Made by a program: the position numbers and the translations under genes. The notes under the pieces are model-generated. The model was not told where the DNA came from. It ran no database searches and saw only the letters and a program-made list of their open reading frames with translations. Shown one piece after another: positions 1 to 8,248 of a stretch of 64,000 nucleotides of DNA. The stretch covers positions 392,339-456,338 of the forward strand of contig JAFKLS010000019.1 in the NCBI GenBank assembly GCA_017304675.1, written 5' to 3'. The stretch's first letter is position 1. Each line of letters begins with the position of its first letter. The stretch comes from Sphingobacteriia bacterium. Lineage in GTDB: Bacteria; Bacteroidota; Bacteroidia; Chitinophagales; Chitinophagaceae.

Positions 1-980
1 CCTATATTATGTTCCTCCAGTAATTTCCTGAACGTTCCTACCCACTCGTCCGTATTCTCGCCGGTTTCTCCGGCATAAATGGGAACATTGTATTTTTCCC
101 TGAAATCGATAAAGCGTTGAATAGACCCTAAGTTGGGTTGGTCTCCATACTTATGGAATGTATACACTACATTAGAATCGAAAGGGGTATTGAAGATTTT
201 AAAATTGGTATTCCACTGTACTCCCCCTAAGAAAATGATGTGATTTTTATCAACGGAACGAATAGCTGCTGTAAGCTCTTTATAAAAAGGTTCAACTAAT
301 GGGTTAAGTATATTAGCATCGAAATAATGCGCTACCGGCTCGTTCAATAAATCGTACCCTATTACAGTTGTTTCGTTTTTATATTTTTTAGCTATTTGCT
401 TCCATATATCAATTGTTAACTTACGATTATTTGCATTTTCGAATAAAAACGGATAACCGTAACTATCATCAATATTATCACCTGTTTGTCCGCCCGGTGC
501 ACAATGCATATCCAGTATTACATAAATGTTTTCTTTTTTACACCATGCAACAACCTTATCTAACAATTTAAGCCCTCTGCTTTCATCATTTACACCTAAA
601 TAATCTTCGGTAGTAAACAAACGATAATTAAAAGGAACACGTATAGAGTTTACGCCTATACTTTTTAAAAACTGAATATCAGCTTGCGTGATATAATTAT
701 CCTGAAATTTTTTCCAGAAATCTGCTGCGGCATCCGGACCAATTAACTGCGCAATAGTTTCATGAATCATTTTGGGCGAATTGGTGTTCTTAAATTTGAA
801 CATATAACCTTCCGGCACCAGCCAATTCCCTAAATTGGTTCCTTTTAAAAGAAAAGGCTTCCCATCGGGGGTTACAATTTCTTTTCCCTGTGTATGAACA
901 AACTTGTTCTTCTGCGCATATAATTCTATACTGCTGCATGCCAGCAACAGCATAGATGCACCAACCAGCCATCGTTTCAT
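1..980 (-). CDS. GH5 cellulase-family glycoside hydrolase, lipoprotein (3' end outside window)
   Basis: Open frame read from an ATG at 980 to the window edge (326 codons, C-terminus missing). The N-terminus MKRWLVGASMLLLACSS carries a lipobox (LLAC, Cys15), so the enzyme is probably a lipidated surface or periplasmic protein. GH5 hallmarks are visible: LKGTNLGNWL near the start of the barrel, YDLLNEPV containing the acid/base Glu, and YAGETGEN containing the nucleophile Glu. GH5 enzymes cut beta-linked glucans or mannans; the exact substrate cannot be read from sequence. It is the last gene in view of a minus-strand run with GH2 and GH3 upstream, with a 122-nt gap before it, so it may also have its own promoter. 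Family call is firm, specificity open. Confidence 0.9.
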   Translation of the reverse strand, partial: MKRWLVGASMLLLACSSIELYAQKNKFVHTQGKEIVTPDGKPFLLKGTNLGNWLVPEGYMFKFKNTNSPKMIHETIAQLIGPDAAADFWKKFQDNYITQADIQFLKSIGVNSIRVPFNYRLFTTEDYLGVNDESRGLKLLDKVVAWCKKENIYVILDMHCAPGGQTGDNIDDSYGYPFLFENANNRKLTIDIWKQIAKKYKNETTVIGYDLLNEPVAHYFDANILNPLVEPFYKELTAAIRSVDKNHIIFLGGVQWNTNFKIFNTPFDSNVVYTFHKYGDQPNLGSIQRFIDFREKYNVPIYAGETGENTDEWVGTFRKLLEEHNI

Positions 981-1102
981 TTGTACATTATTTTTAGTTC
1001 AACAAAATATTTAATGCATTCTTATAAAACACCTCTGTTATATAAGCTTATTTATACTGAATACGTCTATATAATTATTTATCGGATTGAATTCATTAAG
1101 AA

Positions 1103-2947
1103 CTATGGATGCTTCTCCTGCATTTCAGTATAGTAATTTTTCAACACATAAAATGATTTCTTCTTCTCTCCTTTTTGATTTATCAATCCTTTGTTATTCC
1201 AGCCTTCCTGGTAAGTAGGATTATTTCTGCGTGGTGAACGAAAATCGGCAAGTATCCAGGGTGAAATACCTACAAAATTTGCAGGCATTCTTTTTAACAT
1301 AGCAACTTGTTCTTTATAATACCATTCCTGGAATTCTTCACTCCAAAGCGTTAGTGAATCTGCATGATAGCCACCCAATGCCTCGGCACCGGTTTCGCTA
1401 ATGAATAAAGGTTTGTTGTATTTTGTTCCCCATGTAGCGGCACGACAACTCTCAGGAGTACCACCATACCAACCAAGGTATTGGTTGAAGGCAACCACAT
1501 CTACATATTCACCCAAAGGATCATCAATGGTTCTGGAATTATTTTCTGAATGATAATTCACTTCCAAAGCTGCAGATACAAGGCGAGTAGGGTCTTTCGC
1601 TTTGGCAGTTTCCAAAAGTGTTTTCATAAAATTGGTTCGCATTTCACTAACCGGGGTTTCATTACCTACCGACCATATAATAATACTGGCCCTGTTATGG
1701 TCGCGGGTAATCATTTCATCTAACTGCACTTTCGCTTTTTCCAATACTTCTTTATTAGAAAAATTAATCGTCCAGTAAACCGGTATTTCAGACCATACCA
1801 ATAAGCCTAATGAATCGGCCAAGCGGGTCATGGTTTCATCATGAGGATAATGTGCTAAGCGTACCATATTACATCCCAACTCTTTTGCCCAGCCTAATAA
1901 TTGCAAAGCGTCTTCATGACTGTAAGCCCTGCGAATTTGCTGCGGAATTTCTTCATGAATACTAATACCACGTAAAAAAACAGGTTTGCCATTCAACAAC
2001 AATTGCCCACCGTTGGTGGTAACAGAACGAAAGCCAATTTTCTCTTCTACTTTATCTGTAGCAGTTGAAATGATTACGTTATAGCGTTTTGGCGTTTGTG
2101 GAGACCAGCTTTGAAAAGCCGGCAGTTTGAAATTAATCTTCACTAAAGCCTCTTTTACTACAAAGCTTTTCTTAATATTTAATTCAGGTATTTCTATTGT
2201 AACAGATTCGGAAGGTTTATGATTATTCAGTTTAACCCAACCATCAACTTCATTATTACCTGATGGCTTCAATTGAACCAGGTAATCATCAATCGCTCCG
2301 TTCCGGGGCATCTCTACCAATTTCACATCGCGGGTAATTCCGCCATAATTCCACCAGTCGGTATTTAAAGTAGGAATTTCATCCGCATGACGTTTGTTAT
2401 CTACACGTACTACTAAATAATTATTACTTGCACGCAGCACAGAATCAGGAATCTCAAAATTAAAAGGTGTGAATCCTCCTTTATGAGAACCTAACTTCTT
2501 CCCATTTAAATAAACATCGGTTCTATAATTAGCAGAACCAAAGTATAAATACACTTTATTGGAAGGGTTGGATTTTTTATAATCAAAAGATTTTTTATAC
2601 CATACCGAACCTTCATAGTATAGCAGCTTTTCTTGCTGTGAATTCCAATCGCCCGGCACATTCAAAACGTATTTATCAATATACCCATGTTCTTTCCTAT
2701 CAGTTTTGTTATCGGGCTTATCACTATTCCAATAAGCTTCCCGATCATTTTCTTTTCTTTCCTTGTACCTATAATCATAAAACCCTGTTTCATACTGGTC
2801 TATAATATATTGCCATTTGCCATTTAAGCTGGTAGTATTGCGAGCAGGGATATTGGTAATTAAATTGGTTTGTGCATTAAGCTCTAATTCTCCTGTTGTA
2901 AAAGCCAAGCATACCATTGCCTTTAAAAAGAAACTACTTTGTTGCAT
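1103..2947 (-). CDS. GH2 glycosidase, beta-glucuronidase-like
   Basis: 614-residue GH2 enzyme with sugar-binding jelly roll (about 40-210), Ig-like domain (215-305) and TIM barrel (310-600). The acid/base Glu is E430 in IIIWSVGNETP and the nucleophile is E518 in FISETGAEALGG. Near the C-terminus, WNNKGL (N584, K586) aligns with the NxK motif that beta-glucuronidases use to bind the uronate carboxylate, after the matching ADFRSP stretch, so I favour beta-glucuronidase over beta-galactosidase. The N-terminal 26 residues look like an atypical signal peptide with acidic residues near its end; export is likely but not certain. It starts 11 nt after the GH3 stop, so the two are probably co-transcribed. 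Confidence 0.88.
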   Translation of the reverse strand: MQQSSFFLKAMVCLAFTTGELELNAQTNLITNIPARNTTSLNGKWQYIIDQYETGFYDYRYKERKENDREAYWNSDKPDNKTDRKEHGYIDKYVLNVPGDWNSQQEKLLYYEGSVWYKKSFDYKKSNPSNKVYLYFGSANYRTDVYLNGKKLGSHKGGFTPFNFEIPDSVLRASNNYLVVRVDNKRHADEIPTLNTDWWNYGGITRDVKLVEMPRNGAIDDYLVQLKPSGNNEVDGWVKLNNHKPSESVTIEIPELNIKKSFVVKEALVKINFKLPAFQSWSPQTPKRYNVIISTATDKVEEKIGFRSVTTNGGQLLLNGKPVFLRGISIHEEIPQQIRRAYSHEDALQLLGWAKELGCNMVRLAHYPHDETMTRLADSLGLLVWSEIPVYWTINFSNKEVLEKAKVQLDEMITRDHNRASIIIWSVGNETPVSEMRTNFMKTLLETAKAKDPTRLVSAALEVNYHSENNSRTIDDPLGEYVDVVAFNQYLGWYGGTPESCRAATWGTKYNKPLFISETGAEALGGYHADSLTLWSEEFQEWYYKEQVAMLKRMPANFVGISPWILADFRSPRRNNPTYQEGWNNKGLINQKGEKKKSFYVLKNYYTEMQEKHP

Positions 2948-2958
2948 TATTAATGTAA

Positions 2959-5271
2959 TTAATTATCGAATGTGAATGTGTCTGTTAAGTCTTTGATTTG
3001 AATTTTAAACGTACCGGGCTCTGTTACTTTTTTATTTTCCGCATTTATAAAAGCAACATCATCTGCCGTAATAGAAAAACTAATAGTTCTTTTTTCTCCC
3101 GGTTCTAAACTTATTTTCTGAAACCCTCTTAATCGTTTTACATCGGGTGTTATACTAGCTACCAAATCACTGGTGTATAACTGAATAACCTCTTTACCCT
3201 CGCGATGGCCAGTATTCGCTACATCAATGGTAATGAGTAAAGATTCTTTACCTTTTAGCTGATGAGTACTTAATTTTAAATTACTGTATTGAAAAGTGGT
3301 ATAGCTTAACCCCTCGCCAAACTTATATTGAGGATTATAATCCGCATCATAATCATATACTCCTTCAGCTTTTGTTCTTTCTTCCGATGGCTTATGATAA
3401 TAGGTGATAATAGCATTGGGATAACGGGGATAGGTATAAGGTAATTTGCCTGATGGATTTACATCTCCAAACAGTATATCAGCTAACGCAACGCCACCGA
3501 AATTGCCGGGTAAGTAAGCCTGAACAACTGCCTGCATTTTGTCTTCAAATTTGCTGATGCAGCGTGGGCGTCCTTCATTTAACACCAGTATAACCGGCTT
3601 TCCTGTAGCTGCCAGTTTTTGAGCAAGCTCTGTTTGTAAATCTGAAAGATATAAATCGTTCAGGTTACCGGGTGTTTCAGTATAAGTGTTTTCTCCTAAG
3701 CAAAGTATTATCGCATCAGCGTTTTTAGCCGCTTCAATTGTGCCATTCATATCTGCTTCTATCTCCTCATAATATTTACCATTCGTTTTATAGCTAACTC
3801 CAGGCTTATATATCACATTTGCTTTCCCAATTTTATCTTCTACAGCTTTTACAATTGTTGAATAGGCCGTTGCAAACTCTTCTACTTTTTCACCCTGCCA
3901 TGAATATGTCCACGCACCGTTCAATGTACGCATGGAATTAGCATTCGGCCCTGCCACCAATATTTTCATCTCTTTTTTTAAAGGAAGAATGCTGTTATTG
4001 TTTTTCAATAACGTAATTGATTCAGCGGCAATATCATAAGAAACTTTCTCAAACTCCTTGCTGCCAAACTTTGGATAATCCTTAAAATTCGTTACGGGCT
4101 TTTCAAACAAATTCAATGCATATTTTACACGTAATATTCTTCTAACGGCATCGTTAATTCTTTCTTCTTTTACTTTTCCTTCTTTAACCAACGCAACCAG
4201 GTTGCTGCAAAACACTTCATAATTATAAGCAACCATCGACATATCAATTCCCGCATTTACGGCAATCATTATGGCATCCTTATCGTCTTTTGCAATATGG
4301 TCTCTGTGATATAGGTTTTCAATGTCGCCCCAATCAGTTACTACCAATCCTTTAAAGCCCAATTCATTTTTTAAAAGATCCGTGAGGATTTTTTTATTTG
4401 AATGAACAGGAATGCCATTAACAATACCCGAATTAACCATTATAGTATGAGCACCTGCATCAATGGCCGCTTTGAAGGAAGGCAAATGATATTCTCGCAA
4501 AGCCTGATCGGATATATAGGCCGGCGTTCTGTCTTTACCGGATAAAGGCGTTTGATAGCCCAAAAAATGTTTTAAGCAGGAAGCTACTTTTTCAGGGTTG
4601 CTAGTTGCATTTTTATCACCTTCATATCCTTTAATCATTTCTTTACCCAGTTCCGTTACCAGGTACGGATCTTCTCCAAAACTTTCCCACTGCCGTGGGA
4701 AACGAGGATCGGCTCCCAGATCAAGGATAGGAGAAAAATTCCAGGGAATACCACTGGCACGGGTTTCATAAGCTGTAATAGCTGCAGCTTTTTGAACAAA
4801 ACTTCTATTAAATGTAGCGGCTTGTGCAATCTGCTGAGGGAACATCGTTGCACCTGCTGTATAAGTAACACCATGAACAGCATCCACACCATATATTACC
4901 GGAATTGCCAGTCGTGTTTCTTTTACGGCAATATTTTGAATACCATTAATGATATTAAACCAGGCTTCCGTAGTTCTTGCCCTGTTATTGGCGGTATTTA
5001 AAACAGAGCCTACTTTATAAGTAACCAATGCTTTGCGAGCAGCTGCTGTATCTAATGAAAAGGGTTCAAAACTCGCAAACCGGTTTTTACCTTTTCCAAT
5101 AACATCTAATGTTATTTGTGCCATTTGCCCAACTTTTTCTTCCAATGTCATTTTGCGAAGCAATGCATCTATTCTTATATCATCTTTGTTCTGTGCATTC
5201 ACATTTGCCAGGCCACCAATAAGAAAAATGCACAACAATTTGCAAGTGCAAGCAGTAATCTTTTTTTTCAT
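2959..5271 (-). CDS. GH3 beta-glucosidase (BglX-like), exported
   Basis: GH3 enzyme of about 770 residues. I chose the ATG at 5271 over the upstream one at 5289 because MKKKITACTCKLLC begins a normal signal peptide (basic n-region, hydrophobic core, cleavage after NVNAQ). The N-terminal barrel has KHF and RTPAYISDQALREYHL, and the nucleophile Asp lies in GLVVTDWGDI (about residue 313). The alpha/beta sandwich (about 410-610) and C-terminal fibronectin-like domain with DVANTGHREGKEVIQLY follow. GH3 enzymes release glucose from beta-glucan oligosaccharides, most likely in the periplasm. It lies 37 nt downstream of the PID-CTERM-like gene and 11 nt upstream of GH2. Probable beta-glucosidase; linkage preference unknown. 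Confidence 0.92.
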   Translation of the reverse strand: MKKKITACTCKLLCIFLIGGLANVNAQNKDDIRIDALLRKMTLEEKVGQMAQITLDVIGKGKNRFASFEPFSLDTAAARKALVTYKVGSVLNTANNRARTTEAWFNIINGIQNIAVKETRLAIPVIYGVDAVHGVTYTAGATMFPQQIAQAATFNRSFVQKAAAITAYETRASGIPWNFSPILDLGADPRFPRQWESFGEDPYLVTELGKEMIKGYEGDKNATSNPEKVASCLKHFLGYQTPLSGKDRTPAYISDQALREYHLPSFKAAIDAGAHTIMVNSGIVNGIPVHSNKKILTDLLKNELGFKGLVVTDWGDIENLYHRDHIAKDDKDAIMIAVNAGIDMSMVAYNYEVFCSNLVALVKEGKVKEERINDAVRRILRVKYALNLFEKPVTNFKDYPKFGSKEFEKVSYDIAAESITLLKNNNSILPLKKEMKILVAGPNANSMRTLNGAWTYSWQGEKVEEFATAYSTIVKAVEDKIGKANVIYKPGVSYKTNGKYYEEIEADMNGTIEAAKNADAIILCLGENTYTETPGNLNDLYLSDLQTELAQKLAATGKPVILVLNEGRPRCISKFEDKMQAVVQAYLPGNFGGVALADILFGDVNPSGKLPYTYPRYPNAIITYYHKPSEERTKAEGVYDYDADYNPQYKFGEGLSYTTFQYSNLKLSTHQLKGKESLLITIDVANTGHREGKEVIQLYTSDLVASITPDVKRLRGFQKISLEPGEKRTISFSITADDVAFINAENKKVTEPGTFKIQIKDLTDTFTFDN

Positions 5272-5308
5272 TCCAATAAAAAATGTCATCTACAATGATT
5301 TATATTAG

Positions 5309-5554
5309 TTAATAACCATTCTTGTTCTTAGTAAACTGAGTGCTATTCTTGTTCTTTCTCATTCTTTTAATTCCATACCCAACACCCGATGCTATCAATA
5401 AACTTAAACCACCATCAACCGGTGCATCAATCTCAGAGGGGCCATCCGGACCGGCATACGCCATAGGTATTCCAACTCCCATAAATAATATTAAAAATGC
5501 GAGCATCAGCAATTTTGTTGATCTTGATTTATTATTATGTTGTACTATTTTCAT
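5309..5554 (-). CDS. PID-CTERM-like small secreted/membrane protein
   Basis: 81 residues: a basic N-terminus (KSRSTK), a hydrophobic signal segment ending near AYAG, the short acidic stretch PDGPSEIDAPVDGG, a second hydrophobic stretch LSLLIASGVGYGI, and a basic Lys/Arg/Asn tail. The order of D-A-P-V-D-G-G, a hydrophobic run, YG and a basic end matches my memory of the PID-CTERM sorting-like tail found in Bacteroidota (usually PIDGG; here PVDGG). Function is unknown. It sits 35 nt after a T9SS-targeted protein and 37 nt before GH3, consistent with one operon. The protein is real beyond reasonable doubt; the family name is from memory. Confidence 0.8.
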   Translation of the reverse strand: MKIVQHNNKSRSTKLLMLAFLILFMGVGIPMAYAGPDGPSEIDAPVDGGLSLLIASGVGYGIKRMRKNKNSTQFTKNKNGY

Positions 5555-5589
5555 ATTCTTAATTTTTAATGCTATACAAATAGTTCAAT

Positions 5590-8010
5590 CTATTTTACAA
5601 TAACCTTTTCTGTTTTACCGCCATTTGCACCTAAAGTGCGTACAAAGTATACGCCTGCCGACATATTTTGTAAGGGTATAGAAATAGAACCAGGAGATGT
5701 TGCTATTATTTCTTTTTTAAATAATACGTTTCCATTTATATCAGTCAAACTAACGGTAAGCATGCCACCGTTTTTCTCTGCCGGATAATTCACCAGTATT
5801 TTTTCAGAGGCTGGGTTGGGATAAATCTTTATATTAACTGAACCATCCGCGCTTTCATTCAGTGTAAGTGCCTTGGAAGCTGGTTTCAGCAACAGTTCAA
5901 AGCGATCATCCCCTTTAGTAACGCTGTCTTTGGTGATTGAAAAAGTATAATTATCTCCTGTTTGTTTTAATGGAGTTAGAATGTTGAATAGTTTATCACG
6001 TAAAAAAACTTCCATATCTTCTAATGCAGGACTATTTAATCTGATGGTAAAATCATCTTCCAAGTTGGTATAAATACCCAAAGGAATAACCTGTGTTGTT
6101 AATGCATTATTTCTGCTATCAATGCAAAGTTTTTTCTTATCAGAAGAAATACTGTAAAAATCCAATGCATTATTGTTCATTTTTATTCCATCATACCTAT
6201 CATTGGCCTGCGCTGTACTGTTTTCTTCCATTCTTATCGTTAAATCATCCCATTTACCGGTGGCAGTAGCAATCTCCAATTGCAAAAGATGCGTATTTTT
6301 TTGCCCACCGAATAAGGCTAGTGCAGTTGATGTACTTTTAATTGTTTCATCAAATTTCAAAACTTGCGAAGCAGCAGATGGCTGAACAAAAAATGCGCCA
6401 AGCATAGGTATAATAATATCTGTATTTCCATCATTTGTGTAACTATCATATCCTCCGGCGGCAATGGATGTAGAAGAAGCTCCTCCTTTATTAGGATTGT
6501 ATACATAAATTGTAGCACTAATATTGCTATTGCTGCTTAAAGCAACACTCCCGTTACTTTTCAATAGTTTTATGTTGATTGGCGATGGAAAAGGATTACC
6601 AATGAGGTTATAATTATTAGCCCCTGCATTATAACTAAGTGGTACATCAGCCAATGTTCCGCTATTTACAGTGCCGTTAACGCCTAAAATAAAAGCACTG
6701 GGTAAACCACCCGAACAATTACTACAATTAGTATAATCAAAATTAATGCCCTGGTTGCCTTTTCCTCTTACCAATGCCAGTATACCTTTATTGAGTTGCC
6801 AGTTATTAGCATTTATATCGGTAATACCTTGCAAAGCAGAACCAGGAGCAGCAGTAGGGTTGTAATTAAAAGCAGAACTTGGATTGGTAGTTATGGTAAA
6901 TGCATTAGATAACTGTGTTAAAGGCTGATCGGTAGTGAATGGATGCCCCAATGCCCTGTACCCTCTTTGGGCTGTAATATATTGCTGAACAGTTACCGAA
7001 CCGGTAATATAATTACCTGAACCGGCAGCTATGGAACCAGCACCCCCTGCATTACTGCCAATCGTTAATTTATAAGGATCAGTATTTAAAGTAATACCAG
7101 ATGCAATATTTAGTGTTCCACCGATATACCAGTTGGCATCTAAATTTACAGTGCCACTTGTATTGGCAAGATTATAAGTATTGTTATGCACATTAAAACT
7201 GGATGGTGCAGAACCGCTACCATCAGTATTGCTACCCCAATTAGCCAAACTAGTAATACTACCGCTCCCTTTATAATAGTAGTTACCGGCAGCGGGTATT
7301 GTAGCGGTTGCCGTAACAGTAAGATCGTCTATACGCCAATTTGCACCTACAGAATTAGCCGTATTAGTAACCTGCGAAGCATAAATTCTTACAGTTACTG
7401 CACCATTCAACCCGGCAGTAACATTTGTAATCCCATTATTGAATGATGGAGATATCCAGTACCATTTTGAGTCTGTAGGCGTTACAAAATTACCATTAGC
7501 AAGGCTGCTTGCATTATTCGTCAGATCATTATTGCCGTAATTATCGATACTGGTTCTAATATGATAGCTGCCCGGGCCACCATTTAATCCGCTATTCTGT
7601 GCTGTAGAACGACACCCGAATTGAATAGCAGTAAGATTTACCTGATATCCCACGGCAGGAGTAAGCGTAAATTCCACATACGTTGCAGAATACAAATTTG
7701 CAAGCGACACCCCTGTTACAGCAGTTGTGGCTAATGCATAATTACCACTTGCTCCTGAATATGACGGAGCAGTAGTTGATGGTTGTGAATTGTCTAAAAA
7801 AAAAGGCTTGGTAGCTCCTGTGTAATAATTACCAACAGTTACCGCACTTACAGTAACATTAGCAGGAATTGTACTGGAAACAGGGAGACGGGTTGAATCA
7901 GAGGTGGTTGAACCGAAATTCCATTTTATTTGGGCGTTAGTGTTAGAAAATGCCAAAAAGACTGGCAATAGAAAAAGCAATACCCTTTTAGAAAAAAATT
8001 CCTTTTTCAT
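5590..8010 (-). CDS. Large exported protein with T9SS type A sorting domain
   Basis: 806 residues. Signal peptide MKKEFFSKRVLLFLLPVFLAFSNTNAQ, then a long Asn/Thr/Ser/Gly-rich region of beta-sandwich character, a section containing GYRALGHPF and YNLIGNPFPSPI that is typical of Bacteroidota surface proteins, and a C-terminal T9SS type A sorting domain of about 75 residues starting at KIYPNPASEK and ending SAGVYFVRTLGANGGKTEKVIVK-like. It should cross the outer membrane by T9SS and be released or anchored. No catalytic domain is recognisable. It is the first gene of the PID-CTERM/GH3/GH2 run, so an adhesive or glycan-binding surface role is possible, but that is inference. Confidence 0.88.
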   Translation of the reverse strand: MKKEFFSKRVLLFLLPVFLAFSNTNAQIKWNFGSTTSDSTRLPVSSTIPANVTVSAVTVGNYYTGATKPFFLDNSQPSTTAPSYSGASGNYALATTAVTGVSLANLYSATYVEFTLTPAVGYQVNLTAIQFGCRSTAQNSGLNGGPGSYHIRTSIDNYGNNDLTNNASSLANGNFVTPTDSKWYWISPSFNNGITNVTAGLNGAVTVRIYASQVTNTANSVGANWRIDDLTVTATATIPAAGNYYYKGSGSITSLANWGSNTDGSGSAPSSFNVHNNTYNLANTSGTVNLDANWYIGGTLNIASGITLNTDPYKLTIGSNAGGAGSIAAGSGNYITGSVTVQQYITAQRGYRALGHPFTTDQPLTQLSNAFTITTNPSSAFNYNPTAAPGSALQGITDINANNWQLNKGILALVRGKGNQGINFDYTNCSNCSGGLPSAFILGVNGTVNSGTLADVPLSYNAGANNYNLIGNPFPSPINIKLLKSNGSVALSSNSNISATIYVYNPNKGGASSTSIAAGGYDSYTNDGNTDIIIPMLGAFFVQPSAASQVLKFDETIKSTSTALALFGGQKNTHLLQLEIATATGKWDDLTIRMEENSTAQANDRYDGIKMNNNALDFYSISSDKKKLCIDSRNNALTTQVIPLGIYTNLEDDFTIRLNSPALEDMEVFLRDKLFNILTPLKQTGDNYTFSITKDSVTKGDDRFELLLKPASKALTLNESADGSVNIKIYPNPASEKILVNYPAEKNGGMLTVSLTDINGNVLFKKEIIATSPGSISIPLQNMSAGVYFVRTLGANGGKTEKVIVK

Positions 8011-8097
8011 GGCAGCAATTTTTAGTTAGTAGTTTAAATGACAACGTAAAATACTGCCGTATTTTTTTAAAAAACAAATATTTTTTTACATAAAAAA

Positions 8098-8108
8098 TTG
8101 ATTATCAA
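8098..8108. promoter_or_regulatory. Palindrome TTGATTATCAA, proximal copy
   Basis: Perfect 5+1+5 palindrome in the 238-base gap ahead of the T9SS-protein operon. A 7-of-8 match to a minus-strand -7 box (CAAATATT on the plus strand) lies at 8075-8082, which would put this palindrome close to the -33 region. The same word recurs at 8164-8174 and, reverse complemented, at 63014-63024. Likely a regulator site; the protein that binds it is unknown. Confidence 0.45.
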
Positions 8109-8163
8109 TCATTTATAATAAAAATAATACGCTTTACCCACATAAGAAATTCTATATTTTTCC

Positions 8164-8174
8164 TTGATTATCAA
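8164..8174. promoter_or_regulatory. Palindrome TTGATTATCAA, distal copy
   Basis: Second identical copy, 66 bp from the first in the same intergenic gap, between the T9SS-protein gene and the stop of the membrane regulator. Two copies of an 11-base palindrome in one promoter region suggest cooperative binding by a dimeric regulator. Inference only. Confidence 0.45.
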
Positions 8175-8178
8175 GACT

Positions 8179-8201
8179 CAAAAAAAAACTGGCTGGCAGT
8201 T
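8179..8201 (-). terminator. Weak intrinsic terminator after the 7TM regulator
   Basis: Read on the minus strand: a five-pair stem (AACTG/CAGTT, five-base loop) followed by a run of eight or nine T. It lies about 50 nt after the stop of the gene ending at 8249. The stem is short, so termination may be partial. Confidence 0.4.
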
Positions 8202-8248
8202 AGCAAGAAAAGCAATACGCTTTAAAAACAAATGGAGGTGTTGAAAAA

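Noticed and set aside
5309..5370. Direct repeat ATTCTTGTTCTT near the end of the PID-CTERM-like gene
   Set aside because: It is the coding of two Lys-Asn-rich stretches in the basic tail, not an independent DNA repeat.
8098..8108. FNR/CRP-type site
   Set aside because: Half-sites TTGAT/ATCAA fit FNR but the spacer is one base instead of four, so the site geometry is wrong.
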